From: CAVSWT01 sp963777515
Lineage (GTDB): Bacteria; Bacteroidota; Ignavibacteria; Ignavibacteriales; Ignavibacteriaceae
Reading direction: 5' to 3'
Length of the DNA: 64,000 bases
NCBI GenBank assembly: GCA_963777515.1
Contig: CAVZQU010000007.1
Span: forward strand, 496,001-560,000
Below are positions 8,897 to 18,132 of the stretch, piece by piece; position 1 is the stretch's first letter; the number at the start of each line of letters is the position of its first letter. The translations under genes and the position numbers were made by a program. Under the pieces are notes generated by a model that saw only the letters and a list, made by a program, of their open reading frames with translations, made no database searches and was not told the DNA's origin.

Positions 8897-9947
8897 TTAC
8901 TTAAATACCTCTTTAAAGATTTTAATTGCTGTGTCAATATCATTTGAACTAACATCCAAATGAGTGACAGCTCTAATTGAATCAACCTTGCCGACTGAAA
9001 TTAACAAGCCTTCGTTTTTACATTTTTCAATAGCATCTTCCACAGAAATTTTCAGTGGCTTAAAGATTAAAATATTTGTCTGAACCGCATCTTAAATCAA
9101 TTTCAATATTTTTAATTTCATTTAATGCTTCGCCAAGTAACTTTGCTTTTTGATGATCTTCTTTTAGTCTTTCAAAATTATTTTGAAGAGCATATAAGCC
9201 CGCAGCTGCTAAAATTCCAACTTGCCTCATTCCCCCGCCCCAGGCCTTTCTTACCCGGAAAGCTTCTTGAATAAATTCTTTGCTTCCCGCGATAATTGAA
9301 CCAACCGGTGCTCCTAATCCTTTTGAAAGACAGCACGAAATTGTATCAAAATGTGATGCATATTCTTTTACAGATATCCCGGTTTCTACAGAAGCATTCC
9401 AAATTCTTGCCCCATCAAGATGATATAACAAATTATATTTTTTTGCTACCTTTTTTAGTTCAATAATTTTATCCAAAGGCTGAATTGCACCGCTTGCACG
9501 GTTATGTGTATTCTCAACTGCAATTACCTTTGAACGAGGCATATAATATGCGCTGGTTGGACGAATATATTTTTCAACATCTGAAGCAGACATTACCCCT
9601 TTAATTCCATCAACCGGCAAAAGCTGTATACCGCTGATTGCGGCAGGTGAACCGGACTCATAATTGAAAATGTGTGCATCTCTTTCACAAATAACTTCAT
9701 CACCCGGATTGGTTAAAACATTTAAACAAATTTGGTTTCCCATTACTCCGCTGCTAACAAATAGTGCCGCTTCTTTTCCCAAAAGATTGGCAGCATACTC
9801 TTCTAATTTGTTTACAGTAGGATCTTCACGAAAAACATCATCGCCAACTTCAGCTTCATACATTGCTTTTCGCATTTCCTGTGAAGGCCTGGTTACAGTA
9901 TCACTCCTTAAGTCGATTATTTTATTCATTATCGTTACACCAAACAA
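8897..9947 (-). CDS. Low-specificity L-threonine aldolase (frameshifted near 9092)
   Basis: The main frame (9060-9947) carries the PLP-enzyme signature of threonine aldolases: DLRSDTVTRP at the N terminus, HLDGARIWNA, and the PLP lysine in CLSKGLGAPVGS. It runs off frame after EIDLR. From about 9091 a second frame continues DAVQTNILIFKPL and ends KIFKEVFK with a stop at 8897-8899, the expected C terminus. A single-base indel near 9092 therefore splits the gene. The protein converts threonine or allo-threonine to glycine and acetaldehyde. The family start is usually just before IDLRSDT, so Met7 at 9929 is an alternative start. It is 3 bases downstream of lnt. Confidence 0.85.
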
Positions 9948-9950
9948 TTA

Positions 9951-11629
9951 TTATACTTTAAATTTTACTTTTAATTTTTTGATCAAAAACATTCCAGCAA
10001 TCCAAACAGATATAACGCAGCTAATAACCGGAACTATATACGGATTTTTAGTAAAAAAAGTCTCATCTTTTTGAATAATTACATCACCGACAATGTAATC
10101 TTTTGTAAGCATTTTAGATTGGGTAATAGTTCTACCCAAAGGATCTATGATACAGCTTATTCCGCCGTTAGCTGCTCGCACAACCGATTTTCTATTTTCC
10201 ACCGCACGTAGGACTGCAATTTCTTCATGCTGATAAGGACCGCTTAAATTACCATACCAACTATCATTTGTAACTACTGAAATTAAATCAGCACCTCTTC
10301 TAACAAATTCAGTAACAAAATATGGATAGATAGATTCATAACAAACCAAAGCATTAATCCTTAAAGTATCATCTTCTCTCAAACCATATTTTTTTCTTAA
10401 TTTCATTTTAAATACAACTGTATCTTTACCAACATTCCAGCCTGTTATTCCAACTCCCCATTTTATTAAATCACCAAGAAAAGGAAGCTGATCAACAAAA
10501 GGAACACGCTCGCCAAACGGAACTAATTTCATCTTACCATAACGCTGAATATGTTTTGTACCTGGATTAAACATATACACACCGTTATAAGTCGTATAAT
10601 AAAAATTTCCCAGCATCACTATATTTCACATCTGACGGCATCTTTTGCCCTTTTTCGTAATAGACAATATCAGGCATGCCAGTTAATAAACTTACTCTTA
10701 TTACTATCGACAAAATTATAGATTGAGCTTAATGTGGAATGGTACTTGCCCCTTTTATAAAAACAGGCAATGCAGTTTCCGGCCAGACAATTAACTCTGC
10801 TCCTTTATTAATTGCTTTTTGTGAAAGGTTAAAGTACATATTTGTTAATTGATCAATATCTCCGCCTTGCCACTTTTCCCAAGGATCAAGGTTAGGCTGT
10901 ATTAATCCAACTCTAACTCTTTCATTTAGATAATTTATAATTATATAATTTGAAATTTCCGTAAATAAGAATACAGCAAATTAAAACTAAAAAACTCACT
11001 AGCTCAGAAGAAAATATATTCTTATTCTCTTTGTATTTTTTCCAGCTTCTGTATAAAAGGATATTAATTAATATTGCGATAAATGATAATCCTACAGCGC
11101 CTATAATGTCTGCAATTTGAATGAATGATAAAAAGTGAGCCATCCCGCTGCCTAACGTAAGCCAGGGAAAACTTGCATCAGTAAGCATATACAAGTATTC
11201 ATAAGTAACCCAGAAGAAAGGGAATAAAAATATTACAGATGGATAAGGCAAAATCTTTTTCGAAAAGTAATAGAGAGTTGATGGGATTAAAAATAGAATT
11301 GGATTAAAGAATACTAAAACGACACCTGAAATCATTAAGAAAGGATCAGCAGTGGGCTGCCAGCTTCCAACCCAATAGAGAGTTACTAAATTGAAAAACC
11401 AGAAAGCAAAATAAGTCGCACGGTTTATTTCTCCCAAACCATTTTTAGTTTCAATAACTTGGAAATAAGGAATTAACGCAACAAGCATTAATAAAGTAAA
11501 TGGAAAAGGAACCGGCGGGAATGCAAGTCCCAATAAGATACCGCTTGCAGCAAGTAGAAATCTTTCTTTCTTTCGAATCTTTTTTTGTTCAGATGTTAAT
11601 AGAATTTTATGTCTAAAGGAAAATTTCAA
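9951..11629 (-). pseudogene. lnt: Apolipoprotein N-acyltransferase, interrupted by four frameshifts
   Basis: The N-terminal part (10922-11629) is a multi-membrane-segment domain with SFPWLTLGSGMAH, typical of Lnt. The C-terminal part (9951-10619) is the CN-hydrolase domain, with KLVPFGERVPF and VCYESIYP around the catalytic Cys. The missing middle is present in other frames: NERVRVGLIQPNLDPWEKW, then WPETALPVF with the catalytic Glu, then LLTGMPDIVYYEKG. One-base shifts are needed near 10926, 10733, 10697 and 10606, two of them in AAA runs. Lnt N-acylates lipoproteins at the inner membrane, and lipoproteins are plentiful in this window, so I think the gene is intact in the organism and the breaks are sequence errors. 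It overlaps dedA by 4 bases. Confidence 0.8.
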
Positions 11630-12237
11630 CTTGTTTTCTTTTTCTTCTGAATAAAAAATCTAATTACAAAAAACAAAATCACCACAATGGTTACTATTAT
11701 AGCAATGTTATTGTATGTGGAAATTAAATAATCAACCTTTTTTATATTGTACCCGAAAATCATTCCGAGATAAATTATAATTGCATTCCAAACAATAGCA
11801 CTGATAGCACAAAGAATAGTTGTTCTTTTAGCATCAAGCTTGCTTAAACCAGCAAAGAAGGAAATAACAGAGCGGGTTCCAGGTAAAAAACGATTTGCAA
11901 GAATAATGTAATAACCATATTTCAAAAACCAACCTTCTACCTTATCAACAGATTCTATGGAAATGAATTTAATCTTACCTGCATGCACAACTTTTTTATC
12001 TAACTGGCTACCGATAATAAACAATGTCATAAAACCAACTACACTGCCGATAGTTGTTAAAAGCAAAGTTGGAATAAAATGAATTGTGCCTTCAGCAATT
12101 AATGAACCCCCAATAACCACAACTAAATCGCTTGGTGATGGCGGAAACACATTCTCAATAAAGGAAAAAAAGAATAGCGCAACATATATCCAGAATGGCG
12201 TCAATTCAGATATGTATTTTAGAATATCTTCAACCAT
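11626..12237 (-). CDS. DedA-family membrane protein
   Basis: The 203-residue protein carries the DedA/SNARE-associated signature: an N-terminal FIENVFPPSPSD re-entrant region with the conserved Glu and Pro residues, and FLPGTRSVISFFAG in the second half. DedA proteins sit in the inner membrane and several act as flippases for undecaprenyl phosphate or phospholipid head groups; which one applies here is unknown. It lies 5 bases after ispF and overlaps lnt by 4 bases, inside the era-to-aldolase run. Confidence 0.88.
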   Translation of the reverse strand: MVEDILKYISELTPFWIYVALFFFSFIENVFPPSPSDLVVVIGGSLIAEGTIHFIPTLLLTTIGSVVGFMTLFIIGSQLDKKVVHAGKIKFISIESVDKVEGWFLKYGYYIILANRFLPGTRSVISFFAGLSKLDAKRTTILCAISAIVWNAIIIYLGMIFGYNIKKVDYLISTYNNIAIIVTIVVILFFVIRFFIQKKKKTS

Positions 12238-12242
12238 ACTAA

Positions 12243-12725
12243 TTATTTTTTTACCAGCAGTACTGTTGCCATTGAAGACACACCCTCTACCCTTCCAACG
12301 AAACCTAACTTTTCTGTTGTTGTTGCTTTGACAGAAATTTGTTCAATTGAAGATTCTAAAGCACCAGAAATATTTTTTCTCATCTCTTCAATATAAGGAG
12401 ATAATTTTGGTTTTTGCATTGCGACTACTGCATCAACATTTCCTATGAAATAATTTTTACTCTTAATTAAAGCAAAAACATTTTTTAATAGTTCTATGCT
12501 GTCGGCATTTTTATATTTTGGATCGGTATCAGGAAAGTGCTTGCCAATATCACCCAAAGCTAATGCCCCAAGCATTGCATCACAAATAGCATGCAGCAAA
12601 ACATCGGCATCGGAATGTCCTAGTAAACCTTTTCCAAAAGGAATATTAACACCGCCTATAATTAACTTTCTGCCTTCAGCAAAGGCATGGACATCAAATC
12701 CAATTCCCGTTCTGTAATTATTCAA
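12243..12725 (-). CDS. ispF: 2-C-methyl-D-erythritol 2,4-cyclodiphosphate synthase
   Basis: The 160-residue protein matches IspF throughout: GIGFDVHAF (zinc ligands Asp11 and His13), LLGHSDADVLLHAICDAMLGA (zinc His and the metal-binding region), GDIGKHFPDTD, and the C-terminal VKATTTEKLGFVGRVEG. It closes the cyclic diphosphate in the non-mevalonate isoprenoid pathway, in the cytoplasm as a trimer. It overlaps the acylphosphatase gene upstream by 4 bases, so translation is probably coupled. Confidence 0.97.
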   Translation of the reverse strand: MNNYRTGIGFDVHAFAEGRKLIIGGVNIPFGKGLLGHSDADVLLHAICDAMLGALALGDIGKHFPDTDPKYKNADSIELLKNVFALIKSKNYFIGNVDAVVAMQKPKLSPYIEEMRKNISGALESSIEQISVKATTTEKLGFVGRVEGVSSMATVLLVKK

Positions 12726-13006
12726 TGTCTTACCTCAAAAGAATTAAATTCGTTTTTATATTCCTGCCAATAAATTTTACAGCTATTTACCGAAGAATGA
12801 GAAGGGCCGACTTTTATTTTCAGGAACAAATCTTCTATGACTGCTTTTGGGCCTTCAACCACAGTTTGAACTTCACCCGTATAAAGATTTTTTGTAAAAC
12901 CCTTTAGATTTAAACTCTCAGCATGACGTAAAACATAATATCGAAAACCAACACCCTGGACTAATCCATTTGCAATTATTTCAGCACGTGCTTCATCACT
13001 GCTCAT
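12722..13006 (-). CDS. acyP: Acylphosphatase
   Basis: At 94 residues this has the normal acylphosphatase length. The phosphate loop VQGVGFRYYV contains the catalytic Arg22, and GFTKNLYTGEV contains the catalytic Asn40. It hydrolyses acyl phosphates in the cytoplasm. The gene overlaps the DMT transporter upstream by 11 bases and ispF downstream by 4 bases. Confidence 0.93.
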   Translation of the reverse strand: MSSDEARAEIIANGLVQGVGFRYYVLRHAESLNLKGFTKNLYTGEVQTVVEGPKAVIEDLFLKIKVGPSHSSVNSCKIYWQEYKNEFNSFEVRH

Positions 13007-13913
13007 AATTTTTCTTTAATCTTTTTTCTAAAATTTCGGTTACTAAAAGCCCTGTAAATATAAGTATACAGCCTATAAACCCAAAGTTAGAAACTTTTTC
13101 ACCTAAAATTAAAAAAGCAGCGAGTGCAGCAAAAATAGGTTCGAGAGAAAGAATAATTCCTGCTTTAGTAGGTGTAACTGCTTTTTGAAATTTAGTTTGA
13201 AGAGTAGTTGTTAAAATTGTTGCAAGTATTGATGTATATAATAAACCAATAACTAAATTTGAAGTTAGATTAAAATGAATTTGTTCAAGATTAAATGTGA
13301 AATTAAAAGCCGAAACTATTAATGCACTTAAACCAGTAACAAAAATTTGTAAAATAACTAAAGGCATAAATGGATTTTCCCGGGTAATCTTATCGAGATA
13401 AACCATATACAACGCAAAGATTATTGAACAGAGCAAAGTTAAAAAATCTCCGATATTAAAATTACTTCCTATTTCAGAAAATATATCTAAAAAGTTTTGG
13501 CCTTTGCTCGATAGAAAAATTAGTCCTATAAAAACAAAAAATACGCCCAATAAATTCATCTTTGAAGGGACTTTCTTTTCTATAAAGAATTGCAGAAAAG
13601 GAATGAACACCACAAAAGTACCGGAAATAAATCCTGATTTAGTTGCTGAAGTATATTTTAATCCAACTGTTTGAGCGGCAAATCCAAGAAAGAATAGAAA
13701 GCCCAAAAGTGCGCCGCCCCATAATGTTTTTTTATTTATACCCTTAAATATTTTAGGAATAAATGGAGATAAAATGACAAATGCAATTAAAAATCTAACT
13801 CCAAGAAATAGCATAGGTGAAGCATCATTCAAAGCAGACTTGATAATAACAAAAGTGCCGCCCCAAATTATGGTATTAAGTAGTAAAGCGCTTTCACCTA
13901 AATATTTTTTCAT
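12996..13913 (-). CDS. EamA/DMT-family transporter
   Basis: The 305-residue protein is almost entirely hydrophobic, with about ten membrane segments in two EamA repeats; the second ends LSLEPIFAALAAFLILGE, a typical EamA repeat end. The N terminus LLNTIIWGGTFVIIKSAL is also typical. It should export or exchange a small metabolite across the inner membrane; the substrate cannot be inferred. It sits between era and the acylphosphatase gene. Confidence 0.88.
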   Translation of the reverse strand: MKKYLGESALLLNTIIWGGTFVIIKSALNDASPMLFLGVRFLIAFVILSPFIPKIFKGINKKTLWGGALLGFLFFLGFAAQTVGLKYTSATKSGFISGTFVVFIPFLQFFIEKKVPSKMNLLGVFFVFIGLIFLSSKGQNFLDIFSEIGSNFNIGDFLTLLCSIIFALYMVYLDKITRENPFMPLVILQIFVTGLSALIVSAFNFTFNLEQIHFNLTSNLVIGLLYTSILATILTTTLQTKFQKAVTPTKAGIILSLEPIFAALAAFLILGEKVSNFGFIGCILIFTGLLVTEILEKRLKKNYEQ

Positions 13914-13958
13914 TTTTTAATGGATATAATTTGGCAAGAAATTAAATAATCTAAAACT

Positions 13959-14867
13959 TTATTGCTTGTCTTTTGAGTACCCAAAAGATTTTAATTGTTT
14001 TTCGTCGCTTCGCCATTTATTGCCGACTTTCACACGCAGTTCAAGAAATACAGGATGCTGCAAGAATTCTTCAATGGCTTCTCTCGACTTCTCTCCTAAT
14101 TTTTTAATTGCTGCCCCCTGCTTACCTATTATAATTCCTTTTTGGCTATCTCTCTCAACTACAATTTCAGCACGAATAAAATTCTTTTTATCTTCACGTT
14201 CTTTAAAATCATTTATCACTACTTCAATGCTGTATGGAATTTCCTCCTGGTATTGTTCCAACACTTTTTCACGAATGATTTCTGAAACAAAAAATCTCTC
14301 ATTCTCATTAGCTACAATATCTTCAGGATAATATTTCGGGCCTTCCGGTAGAAGCTCAACTATAGAATTTCTAACTTCAATTAAATTAAAATTTTGTGAA
14401 GCAGAAATTGGAATTACTTTATTGAATTTCTTTTCATCTTCAAATTTTTTAATTAATTCCACTGTTGTTTCTTGTGTTGATAAATCAATTTTATTTAATA
14501 AAAGTATTTTAGGCTTTTTATTTTTTTCTAAAATATTAGCGGCAAAGACTTCTTTAAATAATTTTTTAGCTTCCCGATCATTACCTAAATCAACAATAAA
14601 AATTATAACATCCGCATCTTTTATTGACTGTCCAACAAACTCCATCATTTTTACCTGCAGTAGATAATTTGGTTTTAAAATTCCAGGAGTATCTAGAAAA
14701 ATAATTTGGTAATCTTCTTCAGAAAGAATTCCTAAAATATTTTTACGCGTTGTTTGCGGCTTTGAAGTTATAATTGAAACCTTTTGCCCAAGCAAGCCGT
14801 TCATCAGAGTGGACTTGCCCGCATTGGGTAAGCCTATAATTGCAGCATAACCGGATTTGTGATTCAT
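13959..14867 (-). CDS. era: GTPase Era
   Basis: The 302-residue protein has all G motifs: GLPNAGKST (G1), KPQTTRKNI (G2), DTPGI (G3), NKID (G4) and ISAS (G5). The C-terminal KH domain carries IIIGKQGAAIKKLG. Era binds the 3' end of 16S rRNA and helps 30S subunit assembly at the membrane. It is the first gene of the minus-strand run that ends in the threonine aldolase. Confidence 0.97.
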   Translation of the reverse strand: MNHKSGYAAIIGLPNAGKSTLMNGLLGQKVSIITSKPQTTRKNILGILSEEDYQIIFLDTPGILKPNYLLQVKMMEFVGQSIKDADVIIFIVDLGNDREAKKLFKEVFAANILEKNKKPKILLLNKIDLSTQETTVELIKKFEDEKKFNKVIPISASQNFNLIEVRNSIVELLPEGPKYYPEDIVANENERFFVSEIIREKVLEQYQEEIPYSIEVVINDFKEREDKKNFIRAEIVVERDSQKGIIIGKQGAAIKKLGEKSREAIEEFLQHPVFLELRVKVGNKWRSDEKQLKSFGYSKDKQ

Positions 14868-14888
14868 CTAGTTTTAATTTTAATATAA

Positions 14889-15212
14889 TTATTCTAAAAC
14901 TACTGCTGTACCGCTAGCAGTTACCATTAACATATTTCCTCCTCCGCCGCCTATAGTTTCATAATCTAAATCAACTGCTAAAACTGCATTACCTCCTAAA
15001 TTTTTTGCTTGATCTGACATTTCCTGAATCGCAATATCTTTAGCGCTGCGCAATTCCTTTTCATAAGCAGCAGATCTGCCGCCAACAATGTCTCTTATCC
15101 CGGCAAAAAAATCTTTAAATATATTTGCTCCCAAAATTGCTTCACCACTGACTATTCCAATGTATTTAACAACTTTTTTACCTTCAATGGATGGAGTTGT
15201 AACTACAAGCAT
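14889..15212 (-). CDS. YbjQ/UPF0145-family protein
   Basis: This 107-residue protein matches the YbjQ family: TTPSIEGKKVVKYIGIVSGE at the start, an amphipathic centre, and AKNLGGNAVLAVDLDYE near the end. The family forms a small pentameric ring of unknown function. The glycine run IGGGGGNMLMV is normal for it. It ends 21 bases before era on the same strand, so it may lead that run. Confidence 0.85.
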   Translation of the reverse strand: MLVVTTPSIEGKKVVKYIGIVSGEAILGANIFKDFFAGIRDIVGGRSAAYEKELRSAKDIAIQEMSDQAKNLGGNAVLAVDLDYETIGGGGGNMLMVTASGTAVVLE

Positions 15213-15299
15213 TTTGTCTCCTTAATTTTTATGATTAGGTAATCAAAGATAAAAGATTTTGTGGTGAATCTTAAATTTAAAATGGAAAGAGGTTCTCTT

Positions 15300-15392
15300 A
15301 AAAGTCAGGTTTTGTCAACCTGAACATGTTTCAGGTTTTGATTTAATTTTAAAATCTAAATTATAGATTCCGAAATAAATTCGGAATGACAG
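15300..15392. repeat. REP-like palindromes between the anti-sigma gene and ybjQ
   Basis: Two inverted repeats sit together. AACCTGAA/TTTCAGGTT pair around 15317-15337, with an alternative pairing to the CAGGTT just before it. ATTCCGAA/TTCGGAAT pair around a 5-base loop at about 15366-15386, followed by GACAG. The second resembles the GTCAT...ATGAC-bordered repeat at 78-108. It lies downstream of the anti-sigma gene and may end its transcript. Confidence 0.5.
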
Positions 15393-15430
15393 TTTTGAAA
15401 AAATCTCTTAAAGTTGAAATGCAAATATTT

Positions 15431-15955
15431 TTAATTCAATTTACTTAAACTGTCCTTTGTTCTTTTATGATTTTCATACAAAGTAAAAATGCTGATAATG
15501 AGTCCGAGAGATATTACCATTCCGAAAATTGAAATACTTTTTGATGTGAAGATATTATTAACAACTGAAATTACTTGAGAAGCATAATCCGCAATTTTAT
15601 CACTAATAGAAATTGTAGAGCTGCTAAGTGGAGCAGAAATTATCTGAGAAATAGCTACACCAATAAGGACAAAAATAATCAATCCTATAAATGAAGCAAT
15701 TGAAAAGACAAAATTTCTATCAGCCTTTTTAACTCTTGCTTTCTTTAATATCTTCTCCATAATGTTAGAAGTAAACTGCTCGTTAACTTCATCAGCTTTT
15801 ATATTTTTTAATCCAACATGAATTTTTTGAAGCTCGTTCAATTTACGTAAATCTTCAGGTGAATTTTTTAATTGATCTTTTACTGCTTGATAAGTTTCTC
15901 TGTCAAGTTCATTATCAATAAACTTATTTAGAATTTCATCAGTTAGTCTAATCAT
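15431..15955 (-). CDS. Transmembrane anti-sigma factor
   Basis: The 174-residue protein has a cytoplasmic N-terminal helical domain (DEILNKFIDNELDRETYQAV), typical of anti-sigma factors although without a visible HxxxCxxC zinc motif. Two membrane segments follow, near 85-110 and 142-160. It starts 4 bases inside the end of the ECF sigma gene, the usual coupled arrangement. It should hold that sigma factor inactive at the membrane. What it senses is unknown. Confidence 0.75.
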   Translation of the reverse strand: MIRLTDEILNKFIDNELDRETYQAVKDQLKNSPEDLRKLNELQKIHVGLKNIKADEVNEQFTSNIMEKILKKARVKKADRNFVFSIASFIGLIIFVLIGVAISQIISAPLSSSTISISDKIADYASQVISVVNNIFTSKSISIFGMVISLGLIISIFTLYENHKRTKDSLSKLN

Positions 15956-16519
15956 AACAGTTCCTCTAAATAATTATTTTTAACCACAATATCTCTTAGT
16001 GCATTTCTTGACCTGTAAAGCATAACTTTTACATTTGAAACAGATATTTGCATAACTTCACTAATTTCTTCGCAGCTCATTTCTTCCAAATAAAACATGC
16101 TGATTATGGCAGAGTATTTTTCAGGAAGCTTTTCAATTATATCTTTTAAGAAATTTGAAAAATCTTTTTTCTCAGAAATCTTAAAATCATCATCATCAAA
16201 TAAATTTATATGATCATCAATTGAAGACATTTCATTTGTAATTTTTCTTTTTTGAACTAGAAAGTCTTGTTAATGCCGAATTATAAACAATTCTATAAAA
16301 CCAGGTTGAAAATTTTGATTCCTGTTTAAAACTTTTCAGTCCGTTAAATGCTTTCAAAAAACAATCTTGAAGAACTTCTTCCGCCTCCATTTCATTTTTT
16401 AGCATTCTTTTCAGAAGCGAAAATGCTTTATTTTTATAGCGATTAATCAGCAGAGAAAAATCAGAATGATTCCCGCGCAAAACTGATTCAATTATTTCCA
16501 GATCGCTTAAATTTTTCAT
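15952..16519 (-). CDS. ECF RNA polymerase sigma factor (frameshifted at an A6 run)
   Basis: Frame one (16232-16519) gives sigma region 2, with AEEVLQDCFLKAFNGLKSF and KFSTWFYRIVYNSA. Frame two (15952-16230) gives region 4, with LPEKYSAIISMFYLEEMSCE and SVSNVKVMLYRSRNALR. The frames meet at the A6 run 16248-16253. Removing one A joins them as SSKKRKITNEMSSIDD-like sequence, giving one protein of about 189 residues, normal for an ECF sigma factor. The anti-sigma gene overlaps its end. A promoter matching that of the divergent DUF6249 gene lies directly upstream and the start codon is only about 8 bases from the -10 element, so the message may be nearly leaderless. Confidence 0.85.
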
Positions 16520-16526
16520 CTGGTTT

Positions 16527-16556
16527 TTAGACCGTTTTTATTGCTTAAAGGTTACA
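16527..16556 (-). promoter_or_regulatory. ECF-type promoter of the sigma/anti-sigma operon
   Basis: Read on the minus strand: TGTAACC (16556-16550), a 17-base spacer, then GTCTAA (16532-16527). The AAC-containing -35 and GTC-containing -10 are typical of ECF promoters. The match in elements and spacing to the divergent plus-strand promoter argues that this sigma factor controls both. Confidence 0.65.
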
Positions 16557-16628
16557 GTACCGGGAATTGCGTAATGCTTTGATGAAAAGTACTTGTTGTA
16601 TAATTGAAAATCAATTATTTCAAATAAG

Positions 16629-16658
16629 TGTAACCTTAAATACAAATCCATTGTCATA
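16629..16658 (+). promoter_or_regulatory. ECF-type promoter of the DUF6249 gene
   Basis: TGTAACC (16629-16635), a 17-base spacer and GTCATA (16653-16658) precede the ATG at 16690 by about 31 bases. AAAGG at 16677-16681 can serve as the ribosome-binding site. Another TGTAACC on the minus strand (16678-16684) has no matching -10. Confidence 0.65.
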
Positions 16659-16689
16659 AGAGATAGAAACAAATTGAAAGGTTACAAAA

Positions 16690-17058
16690 ATGGATAAGTC
16701 AGTTGTTGCGGTTTTTATACCTATTATTTTTATTTTAGTTGTAGGGTTGATAGTTATAGTGTTTTATTATTTCCGATCCCGTGAAAGACAAATGCTAATT
16801 GAAAAGGGATTAGACGCTCAATCTATAAAGGAATTTTTTGAAAATAAAAGAGATCCTTACACTTTATTAAAAATAGGAGTTATTATAGTTGGCTTTGGAT
16901 TAGGCCTTGGATTAGGATTAATTTTGGAAGATGCATATAGTAAAGATTATTGGGTTCCATTCTTGCTATTTGTTTTTACCGGTATAGGATTTATAGTTGC
17001 AAACAGATATTCTGTAAAACAATATGAAAAGATTAAAAAGAAAAACGCCTCTGCTTAA
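16690..17058 (+). CDS. DUF6249-type small membrane protein, likely ECF target
   Basis: The 122-residue protein has three hydrophobic segments (about 6-27, 60-80, 90-105) and a cytoplasmic loop reading RSRERQMLIEKGLDAQSIKE between the first two. This pattern fits the DUF6249 family, often encoded next to ECF sigma genes in Bacteroidota. The function is unknown. It is divergent from the sigma/anti-sigma pair and shares its promoter architecture, so it is probably induced with them. Its stop codon overlaps the convergent trxB stop, and a terminator hairpin spans both. Confidence 0.75.
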   Translation: MDKSVVAVFIPIIFILVVGLIVIVFYYFRSRERQMLIEKGLDAQSIKEFFENKRDPYTLLKIGVIIVGFGLGLGLGLILEDAYSKDYWVPFLLFVFTGIGFIVANRYSVKQYEKIKKKNASA

Positions 17059-17068
17059 GAGGCGTTTT
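17042..17068. terminator. Bidirectional terminator spanning two overlapping stop codons
   Basis: The arms 17042-17052 (AAAACGCCTCT) and 17058-17068 (AGAGGCGTTTT) form a perfect 11-bp stem with a 5-base loop. T-runs follow on both strands. The plus-strand gene stops at 17056-17058 and trxB stops at 17055-17057, so the hairpin lies inside the final codons of both convergent genes. Confidence 0.85.
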
Positions 17069-18040
17069 CAACTTCAACTTCTTGTTCTTGCAGCCAACGT
17101 TCGGTATCGATTGCAGCCATACAACCAGAACCAGCGGCAGTAACAGCTTGACGATAAACTTTATCAGAAACATCTCCAGCAGCAAAAATGCCTTCAATTT
17201 TAGTTTTTGATGTTCCCGGAACAACCTTCAAATAACCTGTATCATCCAAATCTAAAATATCTCTGAACAATTCTGTATTTGGCTTATGCCCAATTCCAAT
17301 AAATAAACCATCAGCAGCAAATTCTTCAGTGCTGTTATCTTTTGTATCTTGAAGAATAACGCCGGTCATTAATTTTCTCCCGTTCTCTTCTTTACCTAAA
17401 ACTTCTTTTACAATTTTGTTAGTTAATAATTTTATTTTAGGATTTCTTTTTGCACGTTCAAGCATAATTTTAGAAGCTCTAAATTCATCACGTCTATGAA
17501 TAATAGTAACTTCTGAAGCAAATTTTGTTAAAAAATTTGCTTCTTCCATAGCTGTATCGCCGCCGCCAACAACAATTACTTTTTGGTTTTTAAAGAAAAA
17601 ACCATCGCAAGTTGCACAAGCAGAAACACCATATCCCATATATTTGCTTTCGCTTTCAAGACCTAATAATCTTGCAGAAGCGCCGGTTGCAACTATAACT
17701 GCATCGGCTGTATGTGTTTCATCATAAGTCTTAACATAAACGGGCGATGTGAAAAATCAACTTCAACTACTTCTTTATAAATTGATTTAGCCCCGAATCT
17801 ATGAGCTTGCTTGCGCATTGTATCCATCAACATTGGCCCTTGAATTCCATGTTCGAACCCAGGATAATTTTCTACTTCAGTTGTAATTGTTAATTGTCCG
17901 CCAGGCTGCATTCCTTCAAAAATTACAGGTTCTAAATTTGCACGGCCAGTATAAAGAGCAGCGGTAAATCCTGCTGGACCGGATCCAATAATAATTACTT
18001 TATGATGATTATTGCTTTCTGACATTTCTACTCCATTCAA
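17055..18040 (-). CDS. trxB: Thioredoxin reductase (frameshifted near 17739)
   Basis: The N-terminal frame (to about 17740) has VIIIGSGPAGFTAALYTGRA and GMQPGGQLTITTEVENYPGF, the FAD-binding part. The other frame has CATCDGFFFKNQKVIVVGGG (redox CxxC and NADPH site) and ends IFAAGDVSDKVYRQAVTAAG. The T-run at 17738-17740 (AAA on the plus strand) is one base short; restoring it reads HRPFYVKTYDETHTADAVIV through to CATC. The protein reduces thioredoxin with NADPH. As the gene is normally essential, a sequence error is the likelier explanation. The Met at 18028 (MSESNNHHKV) is an alternative start. Confidence 0.92.
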
Positions 18041-18132
18041 TAATTTCTATAACTTCAATTTTAATTTAATATTTTTGTTTTTAAAAATATATCTATAATC
18101 ATTAGATACGTTGTAAGTAAAAAAGTTTCAAA

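Noticed and set aside
15952..16519. Programmed frameshifting or slippage in the ECF sigma gene at A6
   Set aside because: The same type of one-base break occurs in many unrelated genes of this window, so an assembly indel is simpler.
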